Positions 15,780 through 22,744 of a stretch of DNA of 25,096 nt are shown piece by piece. Position 1 is the stretch's first letter. Each line of letters opens with the position of its first letter. Source of the stretch: an uncultured Parasutterella sp. (GTDB lineage: Bacteria; Pseudomonadota; Gammaproteobacteria; Burkholderiales; Burkholderiaceae_F); NCBI GenBank assembly GCA_900766055.1, contig CAAFTZ010000025.1:1-25096 (forward strand), given 5' to 3'. The notes under the pieces were generated by a model. The model did no database searches. It was not told the origin of the DNA and saw only the letters and a program-made list of their open reading frames with translations. The translations under genes were made by a program, and so were the position numbers.

Positions 15780-17210
15780 ATGACAGTCAGAGACGAGTTC
15801 TTCTGGTTAGGCGAAATTAATAAAGCCACCCTCGTGATCAACTCTCGTCAAGGTCTTTTGCCGATGCCGATTGCTAAAGAAGCGGCCAAGGCACTCCGTG
15901 AAGTTTTAGCTGACGGAGACGCTGATCCGACGAAGAGAGCTAAAACTTACATCACGTTTGAACCCTTAATGCTCAAAAAAGCGGATCCGGTCATTACTTT
16001 GATGCACGCCGGACGTTCCAGTCAGGATATGCATGCGACTTATCGCTCCGCTATCCTCAGAGACCATGTTCTCGAAGTCGGTGATGCATTAAACACCGTG
16101 CTGGAAACAATGACGGACCTGGCAGACAAAAACCGTGAAACCGTCGTCCCCAATTACACCAATGGCGTTGCCGCTCAGCCGAACAGCTTGGCACACTATC
16201 TGCTCGCATTTTTGGCCGGTTTCAGCCGCGATGCTCAGAAGCTTCGCCAGTTTTATGTTCGTCTGGACCGCTGCCCGATGGGAAGCACCGTTTTAAACGG
16301 CACTTGCTGGCCGCTTGATCGCCAAGCAATGTGCGAACGTCTGGGTTTTGAAGCCATTGCGGAAAATGCCTACGATGCAACTCAAGTAGGTCAGAGCGAT
16401 CTTCCCGTAGAATTCGCAGCGATCCTTACCGGTATTTGCCTGCACATCAATGTTTTCCTGGAAGACTTGATGGTTCAGTATGCACAGGCTCGTCCCTGGA
16501 TTCTTCTGCAGGAAGGCGGAGACAACACTTATGTTTCTTCTGCTATGCCGCAGAAACGCAATCCCGGCTTAGTGAATAACTGCAGAACGGAATCTTCTTC
16601 CGTGATCGGCGAAGCTCAGGCCGAGTTCTTCCGTGCTCACAATCTCCAGAGCGGCATGATTGACCCGAAGAATCAGACACTCAACAGTGCTCTGGCCCTT
16701 CATGTGGTTAAAGTTCTTACTATGTTTAACCGAGTTCTCAAAGCACTCGTGATCAACAAAGATCGTGCATTAGAAGAACTTAACAGCGACTGGACGGCCA
16801 GCCAGGAAGTTGCCGACCGCCTGATGAAGGAATACGGCGTTCCGTTCCGTATCGGCCACCACGCTGCCAGCCACATTGTTTCCTATGCTCGCGCCAACAA
16901 CATTCTTCCGCTCGACTTCCCGTACGCCAAGATGCAGGAAATCTACAAGGAAGTCATCGAAAAAGAATTCCCTGAAGGCGATCCGAAGTTCCCGATGAGC
17001 GAAGAAGAATTCAGAGAAGCATTAAACCCTGTTTCTATCGTTCACAACCGTAAGACACTTGGCGGACCTCAGCCCGCTGAGCTGGAAAGAATGCTCAAAG
17101 AGCAGACAGCCGAAAACCATCTCAACGAACAGTGGGTGGCTGATAAGAAAGCGTTTATCCAATCTTCCCTCGATAAATTAAATAAAGAATTTGAAACCTT
17201 AGGAGAATAA
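15780..17210 (+). CDS. ArgH-related lyase of the fumarase/aspartase superfamily, substrate unknown
   Basis: 476 aa. The superfamily signature loop is present as S253-S-A-M-P-Q-K-R-N-P262, holding the candidate catalytic serine. Further ArgH-like blocks are H76-A-G-R-S-S-Q-D83, the C-terminal D-R-L-M-K-E-Y-G-V-P-F-R-x-x-H-H segment, and L-G-G-P-Q-P. Superfamily members eliminate an amine or similar group from a succinyl moiety and mostly release fumarate. It differs from true argininosuccinate lyase: ArgH has S-R-N-D where this protein has S-S-Q-D, and the usual T-H pair before A-Q-P is T127-N128. A generic argininosuccinate-lyase label is therefore doubtful. First gene of an operon with a DcuC transporter 2 nt downstream; AGGAG lies 9 nt before the ATG. 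No other arginine genes are nearby. Confidence 0.85.
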   Translation: MTVRDEFFWLGEINKATLVINSRQGLLPMPIAKEAAKALREVLADGDADPTKRAKTYITFEPLMLKKADPVITLMHAGRSSQDMHATYRSAILRDHVLEVGDALNTVLETMTDLADKNRETVVPNYTNGVAAQPNSLAHYLLAFLAGFSRDAQKLRQFYVRLDRCPMGSTVLNGTCWPLDRQAMCERLGFEAIAENAYDATQVGQSDLPVEFAAILTGICLHINVFLEDLMVQYAQARPWILLQEGGDNTYVSSAMPQKRNPGLVNNCRTESSSVIGEAQAEFFRAHNLQSGMIDPKNQTLNSALALHVVKVLTMFNRVLKALVINKDRALEELNSDWTASQEVADRLMKEYGVPFRIGHHAASHIVSYARANNILPLDFPYAKMQEIYKEVIEKEFPEGDPKFPMSEEEFREALNPVSIVHNRKTLGGPQPAELERMLKEQTAENHLNEQWVADKKAFIQSSLDKLNKEFETLGE

Positions 17211-17212
17211 TC

Positions 17213-18583
17213 ATGACAGTACTTCTGCCTTGGTTTGCCCTGGTCGTCACTGTTTTGGCGGGCTGGGCAATCATTAAAAGATTGTCTACCTCTATGGTCC
17301 TGCTGTTTGCCGGCTTGGCCATGATCAGTTTTGCCGTGATCTGCGGTGTTCACGGTTTTCTGCCGAAGGGTGTTAAGCCTTCCGGATTCGTATGGTTCGA
17401 TATTTTCGAACTGCTTCGTTCTATCGCAACTAAACAGACTTCCGGTATCGGTCTTTTGATTATGGTCGCCGGCGGTTACGCTGCCTACATGGACAGAATC
17501 GGCGCCGCTCACGCTCTGGTTCGCGTTTGTGTTAAACCTTTGGACGCACTGTCTTCTCCGTACCTTGTTCTGGTTATGGGCTATCTGATCGGGCAGGCTC
17601 TGGTTACGGTGATTCCGAGTGCTGCAGGTCTTGCAATGCTGCTGTTGGTCGCTCTGTTCCCGATTCTTCGCGCTGTCGGCTGCTCGCCCGCTGCTTCTGC
17701 CGCTGTAATCGGTACATCCGCCGGTATGACCTTAGGGCCGGCCTCCGGTACTGCTAACCTTGCTGCTCAGACAGCCGGTTTGGATCCGATCATCTACTTC
17801 GTTCAGTGCCAGCTTCCGGTCGCCATCCCGACTTTGATCGTTGTTGCTATCTGCCATTACTTTGTTCAGAAGTACTATGACAAGAAGAACGACGACGTCT
17901 ATTCCGACGCCATCCTGACCAAGAAAGACGACCTTCGCAATGTTCCCGCCTGGTACGCTATCCTTCCGGTCCTTCCGATCGCATTGATGATCATCTTCAG
18001 TAAGCTCGTTTACTCTGCTGTTAAGCTCAATACCATCTCTGCTCTGCTTCTCGTTTGGGTCTTAACAGTCATCATTGAACTCATCAGACGCCGCGATTAC
18101 AAACCGGTTCTTGCCGACGGTGCCTTCATCTTCAAGGCCATGGGCGGAATGTTCTCCTCCATCGTTGCTCTGATTATCTGCGCTGAATTCTTTGCTACCG
18201 GCCTGAAAGTCACAGGTTTGATCTCTGCACTGATTACACACGCTCAGGGTATGGGTTTAGGCCTCAACGGTATGACTGTCGTGCTTACAGCGGTTGTCGG
18301 TATCGTGACATTCCTGACCGGTTCCGGTGTCGGTGCCTTCTCCAGCTTCGCAGCTCTAGCTCCTGATGTTGCTAGCGGTCTGGGCGGTTCTGCTGCCGCC
18401 TTCGTTACCCCGATGCAGTTCGCTTCCGGTATGCTCCGCGCTATGTCTCCTGTGGCAGGCGTCATCATTGCGGTTGCCGGTGCTGCCGGTGTCTCCCCGA
18501 TGGCCATCGTTCGCCGTACTTGGATCCCGATGCTGGCCGGTATGATCACCGTCGTCGTCGCCAACGTAGTTTTCTTAGGCTAA
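17213..18583 (+). CDS. DcuC-family C4-dicarboxylate transporter
   Basis: 456 aa, very hydrophobic, with about 12 predicted membrane segments. Conserved-looking parts are G-T-S-A-G-M-T-L-G-P-A-S-G-T-A-N-L-A near residues 163-180 and L-T-G-S-G-V-G-A-F-S-S-F near 370. The length and repeats fit the DcuC/YfcC-like group of anaerobic C4-dicarboxylate carriers. E. coli DcuC mainly exports succinate during fermentation or exchanges it for fumarate. It starts 2 nt after the stop of the lyase, so the two almost surely act together: uptake of the lyase substrate, or exchange of the product. Direction and substrate cannot be read from the sequence. I leave the symbol blank because orthology to dcuC is not certain. 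Confidence 0.85.
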   Translation: MTVLLPWFALVVTVLAGWAIIKRLSTSMVLLFAGLAMISFAVICGVHGFLPKGVKPSGFVWFDIFELLRSIATKQTSGIGLLIMVAGGYAAYMDRIGAAHALVRVCVKPLDALSSPYLVLVMGYLIGQALVTVIPSAAGLAMLLLVALFPILRAVGCSPAASAAVIGTSAGMTLGPASGTANLAAQTAGLDPIIYFVQCQLPVAIPTLIVVAICHYFVQKYYDKKNDDVYSDAILTKKDDLRNVPAWYAILPVLPIALMIIFSKLVYSAVKLNTISALLLVWVLTVIIELIRRRDYKPVLADGAFIFKAMGGMFSSIVALIICAEFFATGLKVTGLISALITHAQGMGLGLNGMTVVLTAVVGIVTFLTGSGVGAFSSFAALAPDVASGLGGSAAAFVTPMQFASGMLRAMSPVAGVIIAVAGAAGVSPMAIVRRTWIPMLAGMITVVVANVVFLG

Positions 18584-18595
18584 CTATCTGAACAC

Positions 18596-18617
18596 ACGGG
18601 CCCGTCTAAGGGCCCGT
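18596..18617 (+). repeat. GC-rich hairpin between the dcuC-like and SGNH genes
   Basis: ACGGGCCC (18596-18603), loop GTCTAA, GGGCCCGT (18610-18617): 8 perfect pairs. No T-tract follows; instead the ribosome site GGAG of the next gene starts two bases later. It more likely stabilises the upstream mRNA, or sets relative expression of the secreted hydrolase, than terminates transcription. Confidence 0.65.
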
Positions 18618-18628
18618 CGGAGAATCAA

Positions 18629-19438
18629 ATGAAAAAAATCCTCATTTCCGCTTTAACCGCTGCGCTTTTGTGTTCTTCCGCCTTTGCTCTGGAAAACTCG
18701 GTTGCTCCGAAAGTTACCGATATTAAAAATCATTCCCCGAAAACCGGCCTGATCGTCGGTAACTCCTACAGCTTCTACAACTGCGGTGTTCACGGTTATT
18801 TAAGAGGGCTGACACGCGAAAACAAACAAGATTGGAAAGCTCGCATTGTCACGATCAGCTCCGGCCGTCTTTCTTATCATGATGTAGGGCAATACATGGG
18901 TCCTCATGAGATGGATCCCTATGTCAAGAAGGACGAGAAGGGCAACCTGATCAATCCGATGTTTGACGTGGTCATTCTGCAGGGCATGTCCACAGAGCCG
19001 ATCGCAGAAAAAAGCATTCCGACATTCAAGAAATTCCTGAAGCAGCACGTCGCCACGATTAAGGCAAAAGGAGCTGAACCGATTGTGGTTGATACCTGGG
19101 CTCGTCAGAACAAGCCCGAAGACACTAAGAAACTGGCAGATTCAATCATTTCAGCGGCCAATGAAAGTGATGCGATCGTTTTACCGGTCGGATTGGCCTT
19201 TGCCGAAAGTCTGAAGCAGCGTCCGGACCTGGTGATGCATCAAAAAGATAAAAGCCATCCGACGGCAGCCGGTTCTTACTTATACGGTGCAATGCTTTAC
19301 GGACTGCTCTTCAAGAAGAGTCCCGAGGGGATGGCTTACTTGGGGGAATGCGAGAAACCTCTGAAACCAGAGGATGCCAAGTTCCTTCAAAAGCTGGCCT
19401 GGGATGTTCTTACTGACTTCTATGGGTGGAAGAAGTAA
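18629..19438 (+). CDS. Secreted SGNH/GDSL-like hydrolase (resembles DUF4886-type)
   Basis: 269 aa. A clear signal peptide (M-K-K-I-L-I-S-A-L-T-A-A-L-L...S-A-F-A) predicts export, with cleavage about after residue 20. The mature part begins its fold with L-I-V-G44-N-S46-Y-S, the position of the SGNH nucleophile serine. It has V-V-I-L-Q-G-M-S in the middle and ends with D207-K-S-H210-P-T-A-A-G, the catalytic Asp-His block. Such enzymes are esterases or deacetylases acting on carbohydrates, lipids or small esters. The substrate is unknown. It is the third gene of the lyase-dcuC operon, 45 nt downstream across a hairpin. Periplasmic unmasking of the operon's substrate is a plausible role, by inference only. 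Confidence 0.8.
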   Translation: MKKILISALTAALLCSSAFALENSVAPKVTDIKNHSPKTGLIVGNSYSFYNCGVHGYLRGLTRENKQDWKARIVTISSGRLSYHDVGQYMGPHEMDPYVKKDEKGNLINPMFDVVILQGMSTEPIAEKSIPTFKKFLKQHVATIKAKGAEPIVVDTWARQNKPEDTKKLADSIISAANESDAIVLPVGLAFAESLKQRPDLVMHQKDKSHPTAAGSYLYGAMLYGLLFKKSPEGMAYLGECEKPLKPEDAKFLQKLAWDVLTDFYGWKK

Positions 19439-19463
19439 ATAAGCTGTACTCTCCCAAAGCTTG

Positions 19464-19500
19464 CGGTCTTTGCTGATCAAATCAGTGAAGACCGTTTTTT
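19464..19500 (+). terminator. Intrinsic terminator of the lyase-dcuC-SGNH operon
   Basis: CGGTCTT (19464-19470) pairs with AAGACCG (19488-19494). An inner CTGAT/ATCAG pair extends the stem, and six T follow (19495-19500). The stop codon of the convergent 98-aa gene (19482-19484) lies inside the hairpin. Confidence 0.85.
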
Positions 19501-19778
19501 AATGCTTCTTGCGGAAGGTTGACTTGTTCTGGAAGAGGCTGTTTAAACGACAAGGCTAAGTGGACAAGGCTCACGCCGATCGAAGGCCAAACAAGATCGA
19601 GCCATTTCGGGGCACTGTTATGAAATACGGCTTCATAGTCTTTGAGCGCGCTCTTTAGCCCGTGTTTGCTGTTATCGGAGGAATATCCGTTTTGCTGCAG
19701 GAGTTTTTCTAAAAGCGTGCTGTAATCCAACCCGGAAGATGAGCGGTTAGCCAGCGGGTCCATTTCGATATCAGACAT
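19482..19778 (-). CDS. Hypothetical protein, 98 aa
   Basis: I do not recognise this protein. The ATG at 19778 is preceded by GGGA, a weak ribosome site, directly after the terminator of the upstream secreted-protein gene. The N-terminal half is polar (M-S-D-I-E-M-D-P-L-A-N-R-S-S-S-G). Residues about 58-77 are moderately hydrophobic (W-L-D-L-V-W-P-S-I-G-V-S-L-V-H-L-A-L-S-F), perhaps a buried helix rather than a membrane span. Its stop lies inside the terminator of the convergent operon. A real gene seems likely because it fills the gap in a sensible frame, but it could be spurious. Confidence 0.55.
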   Translation of the reverse strand: MSDIEMDPLANRSSSGLDYSTLLEKLLQQNGYSSDNSKHGLKSALKDYEAVFHNSAPKWLDLVWPSIGVSLVHLALSFKQPLPEQVNLPQEALKNGLH

Positions 19779-19795
19779 TTTTTATCCCAAAAATA

Positions 19796-19820
19796 AAGCC
19801 TCCGCGGCGAACGGAGGCTT
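19796..19820 (-). terminator. Intrinsic terminator of the Pro/Ala/Gln-rich protein gene
   Basis: AAGCCTCCG (19796-19804) pairs with CGGAGGCTT (19812-19820). Read on the minus strand it is followed by TTTATTTTT. It lies 33 nt after the stop of the gene at 19854-20537 and just upstream of the 98-aa gene, which would then need read-through or its own promoter. Confidence 0.85.
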
Positions 19821-19853
19821 GTAACTATAGGCTTTTAGGAAGCCCGATTTGAA

Positions 19854-20537
19854 TTACTGCTGTGCAGACTGGGGAGCCGGAGCCTGAGCGGGGGCCTGAG
19901 CAGGAGCTTGAACCGGAGCTTGTGCAGGGGCAGCTGCCGGAGCCTGACCGGTTGCACCGACTTCAGGGGCGTAAATCATCATCGGGGCATTGCCCATCAT
20001 CATGCCGTTAGGAACGATTTCGATCGGCTGGGCTTGTACTGCTCCCGGAGGAAGCTGGTTGTTGGCTTGAGGAGCGGCCGGAGCTGCTTGCGGTACCGGT
20101 TGAGGAGTGGGCTGAGGTGCAGTCTGAGGTGCGACCTGGGGGGCTGCCTGAGGAGCAGGAACAGCCTGCGGTGTCGGCCCTAAGTCATCATCGGGAGCCT
20201 GCTGCTGGGCGTTGCCGTTGCCTTGGAGCTGCATAAAAACGCCGAGCTGGCCGGCGATGTAGCCTAAAGCGACAAGAGACTGATCACGAGTGATGGTCTT
20301 GCCGGTCTGGGCTGCACGAGCCTGAACAAACTCACTGGCTCTGTCGAGTTCTGTCTGGGTGACCGGAAAGTCTCCAAACTGCATGTGACCCATGGTGGCT
20401 AACTTGCCGATGACTTCACCGGCAGGATTTGTCGGAGCTTGTTGGTCGGGCTGAGGAGCAGCTTGCTGGGCGAATGCAGACACGGAAAAGCTCAGTGCGA
20501 CGGCACTGAGAGCAAGGGTTAATTTTCTAAGAATCAT
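19854..20537 (-). CDS. Secreted Pro/Ala/Gln-rich protein of unknown function
   Basis: 227 aa from the ATG at 20537, which has GGAG 7 nt upstream; a TTG six codons earlier is less likely. A signal peptide (M-I-L-R-K-L-T-L-A-L...S-A-F-A, cleavage about after residue 23) is followed by a Q/P-rich linker. Next comes a compact helical-looking domain, about residues 38-103 (G-E-V-I-G-K-L-A...L-G-V-F-M-Q-L), then a long disordered region from about 115. That region holds many Q-A-P / A-P-Q repeats, interrupted by a Met-rich piece (M-M-M-G-N-A-P-M-M). No lipobox or LPXTG signal is seen. Probably periplasmic or surface-associated; the family is not recognised. The repeats may be length-variable. Confidence 0.8.
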   Translation of the reverse strand: MILRKLTLALSAVALSFSVSAFAQQAAPQPDQQAPTNPAGEVIGKLATMGHMQFGDFPVTQTELDRASEFVQARAAQTGKTITRDQSLVALGYIAGQLGVFMQLQGNGNAQQQAPDDDLGPTPQAVPAPQAAPQVAPQTAPQPTPQPVPQAAPAAPQANNQLPPGAVQAQPIEIVPNGMMMGNAPMMIYAPEVGATGQAPAAAPAQAPVQAPAQAPAQAPAPQSAQQ

Positions 20538-20639
20538 GTTATTTCTCCACTTCAAAAGCTAGAGAAACTATACTCCGTAAAAACCCTTAGATAGTGAGTT
20601 AACTCCTTGATTCTGACTCAATATGGTGAAAACGCATGC

Positions 20640-22718
20640 CTACTTTGACGCGCCTTTAGGAAGTGTTTTTAGTGCGTCAATCACGATGTCCTGAGTAAGA
20701 AGCTCCGGGAGGATTTTTGCAGTTCCGTCCGGAGAGTAGAGCAGGTAAAGCGGGACGCCGGTTCGGCCGAAGGATTCCAAAGTCTTAGAAATTTCGGCGT
20801 TCCGATTGGTCCAGTCGGCAATAAGAAATTTAACGTTGTGCTCTTTAAAGGCTTTCTGCACATTTTTCCTATCCAGCACGGCAAGTTTATTTGCCTGACA
20901 AGTCACGCACCAGGAGGCCGTGAAGTCTACAAAAACCGGATGTCCTTCATCCAAGGCGGACTGGACAGCAGTCGGGGACCAGGCGTCGGCTGTGCTTACT
21001 TCGACAGGTGCACGCTCAAGCAGCGGAGAAGCTGCTACGGCATATGCGCCGGTGCTGAGGATAAAAGCCAAAGCCATGAAGCCTTTTGAAGCTGCTTTGC
21101 CGAACTGCAGGCGGCCGTACAAAATCAAAGCGACAGCTAAAAGTACGGCAGCGCAGAGATAGACTCCGAGAGCCGAGAGCGACACTTGCTGCCAAAGAAC
21201 CCAGAAAAGCCAAACTGCAGTAAGGGTCATCGGAACGGCCATGATTGTTCTGAATATACCCATCCAGCGTCCCGGGCGCGGCAGCCAGGCAGTCAGGCAA
21301 GGGAAGAGCGCCAGCAGAAGCCAGGGGAGGCTCATGCCAAGACCGAGGCAAATGAAGACGACAAAAGATTCCAGTGCAGAGGCAGAGAGTGCGTAGCCTA
21401 AGGCGGCGCCCATGAACGGGGCCGTGCACGGGGAGGCAACGACGACGGCCAAGATACCGGTTGCAAAACTGCCGGCCAGGGAGGCACCGGAAATCTGACC
21501 CGTAGAGGCAATTCTTACGCTGGAAAATTCAAAGGCGCCGGCTAAGTTCAAGGTGATTGTGACAAAAAGGAGCGCCAGCAACGCTACGAACCAAGGCGAC
21601 TGCAGCTGGAAGCCCCAGCCGACGGAAGCGCCTGCCGCCTTTACGGCGATCAAGGCGCCGGCTAACAGCGTCATGGAAATGAGGACGCCGACGGTAAAGG
21701 AAAGACCGTGCAGTGCGAGTTTTCCGTCTCCGCGGTGCTCAACGAGGCTGAGCATTTTCAGAGACAAAACAGGGAAGACGCAGGGCATCAGATTCAGAAT
21801 CAGGCCGCCGAGGAAAGACATACCAGCGGCGAGCCAAACCGTTAAGTTGACGTCCGTGTTGTCAGAGGACGCTGACGGTGGCGTCACGGTTCCATTCACT
21901 AATACATGAGAAAAACTTCCGGACCAGCCGCCTTGAGCGGGTCCGCCGTCAGCAGCAAAGACGCCGGATAATGTGTCACCGGCTTTCAGTTCTTCCGTGC
22001 CCTGAAGTCTGACGGTGACTTCATCGCCGTTTTTAGAAACCGATTGAGGGGCTTTGTAGTCGACAGCTCCTTCTCCTTCGGTGAATACATAAAAATGATT
22101 GAATGGTTCAGAGGTTTTGAAGGTGACGGAAAGAGCGTGATTAGACGGATCGATCTGGGCGGAGATCGTTTCTAAAGGAGCAGGCGTTAAGCCGTCATTG
22201 GTTTGGAAGAGTCCGGCGTTCGGAGATGTAGCAGGCTCGCCGCTTGAGACTTTAACGGGAACGTGAAACGATGCGCTTCCCGGAATGCATTGTTCCGCAC
22301 ACATCAGCCAGGAGACGTTCGCTTTAGCGATGTAATCTCCTTCCTTGGCAGATGCCGGAACGGAGATTGAGACAGGAAGAAGAACCGAGTCTTCGTATCC
22401 GAAGTTCGTGAGATCGCCGACGACGTAAAGCTTCGGTGTAGGCCATTGAATGGAGCCCGCTTTCCAGCCCTCGGGCAGGGACCAGTCGATGGTGGTCGGA
22501 AGTCCGGTGTCACCGGGCGTTTTCCAATATGTGTGCCAGCCCGGCTCTTGGGTCAGCAGCACGCCTAAACGGATGGAACTTCCGGGTTGGACGGAAGTCG
22601 TTTGAGAGATAAGCTCGGCTTTGACCGCTTCGGTTTTCTTCCAGGGAAGAGCCTGTGCGTTTAAAGCAAAGACGGCAAAGAAAAGTAAAAGGAAGCGTAA
22701 AAGCCAAGCAAATCTCAT
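20640..22718 (-). CDS. Thiol:disulfide interchange protein, DsbD/ScsB type
   Basis: 692 aa. Layout: signal peptide (about 1-23); periplasmic DsbD-like N-terminal domain with P-G-W-H-T-Y-W and the pair C140-A-E-Q-C144; membrane domain of about eight helices with C313 (L-M-P-C-V-F-P) and C431 (A-S-P-C-T-A-P); C-terminal periplasmic thioredoxin domain with W-C604-V-T-C607. All six cysteines needed for the electron relay from cytosolic thioredoxin to the periplasm are present. The N-terminal domain looks more like ScsB (copper-tolerance DsbD relatives) than E. coli DsbD, so I give no symbol. It starts 27 nt after hemL on the same strand and probably shares its transcript; no clear ribosome site precedes the ATG. 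Confidence 0.9.
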   Translation of the reverse strand: MRFAWLLRFLLLFFAVFALNAQALPWKKTEAVKAELISQTTSVQPGSSIRLGVLLTQEPGWHTYWKTPGDTGLPTTIDWSLPEGWKAGSIQWPTPKLYVVGDLTNFGYEDSVLLPVSISVPASAKEGDYIAKANVSWLMCAEQCIPGSASFHVPVKVSSGEPATSPNAGLFQTNDGLTPAPLETISAQIDPSNHALSVTFKTSEPFNHFYVFTEGEGAVDYKAPQSVSKNGDEVTVRLQGTEELKAGDTLSGVFAADGGPAQGGWSGSFSHVLVNGTVTPPSASSDNTDVNLTVWLAAGMSFLGGLILNLMPCVFPVLSLKMLSLVEHRGDGKLALHGLSFTVGVLISMTLLAGALIAVKAAGASVGWGFQLQSPWFVALLALLFVTITLNLAGAFEFSSVRIASTGQISGASLAGSFATGILAVVVASPCTAPFMGAALGYALSASALESFVVFICLGLGMSLPWLLLALFPCLTAWLPRPGRWMGIFRTIMAVPMTLTAVWLFWVLWQQVSLSALGVYLCAAVLLAVALILYGRLQFGKAASKGFMALAFILSTGAYAVAASPLLERAPVEVSTADAWSPTAVQSALDEGHPVFVDFTASWCVTCQANKLAVLDRKNVQKAFKEHNVKFLIADWTNRNAEISKTLESFGRTGVPLYLLYSPDGTAKILPELLTQDIVIDALKTLPKGASK

Positions 22719-22744
22719 AACAACGAAGTGTCTAGTTGAACAAA

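Noticed and set aside
17341..18797. 17-nt identical stretch (CTGCGGTGTTCACGGTT) in the dcuC-like gene (17341) and the SGNH gene (18781)
   Set aside because: Both encode C-G-V-H-G in unrelated protein contexts; no longer repeat or mobile-element feature surrounds them, so coincidence is the simplest reading.
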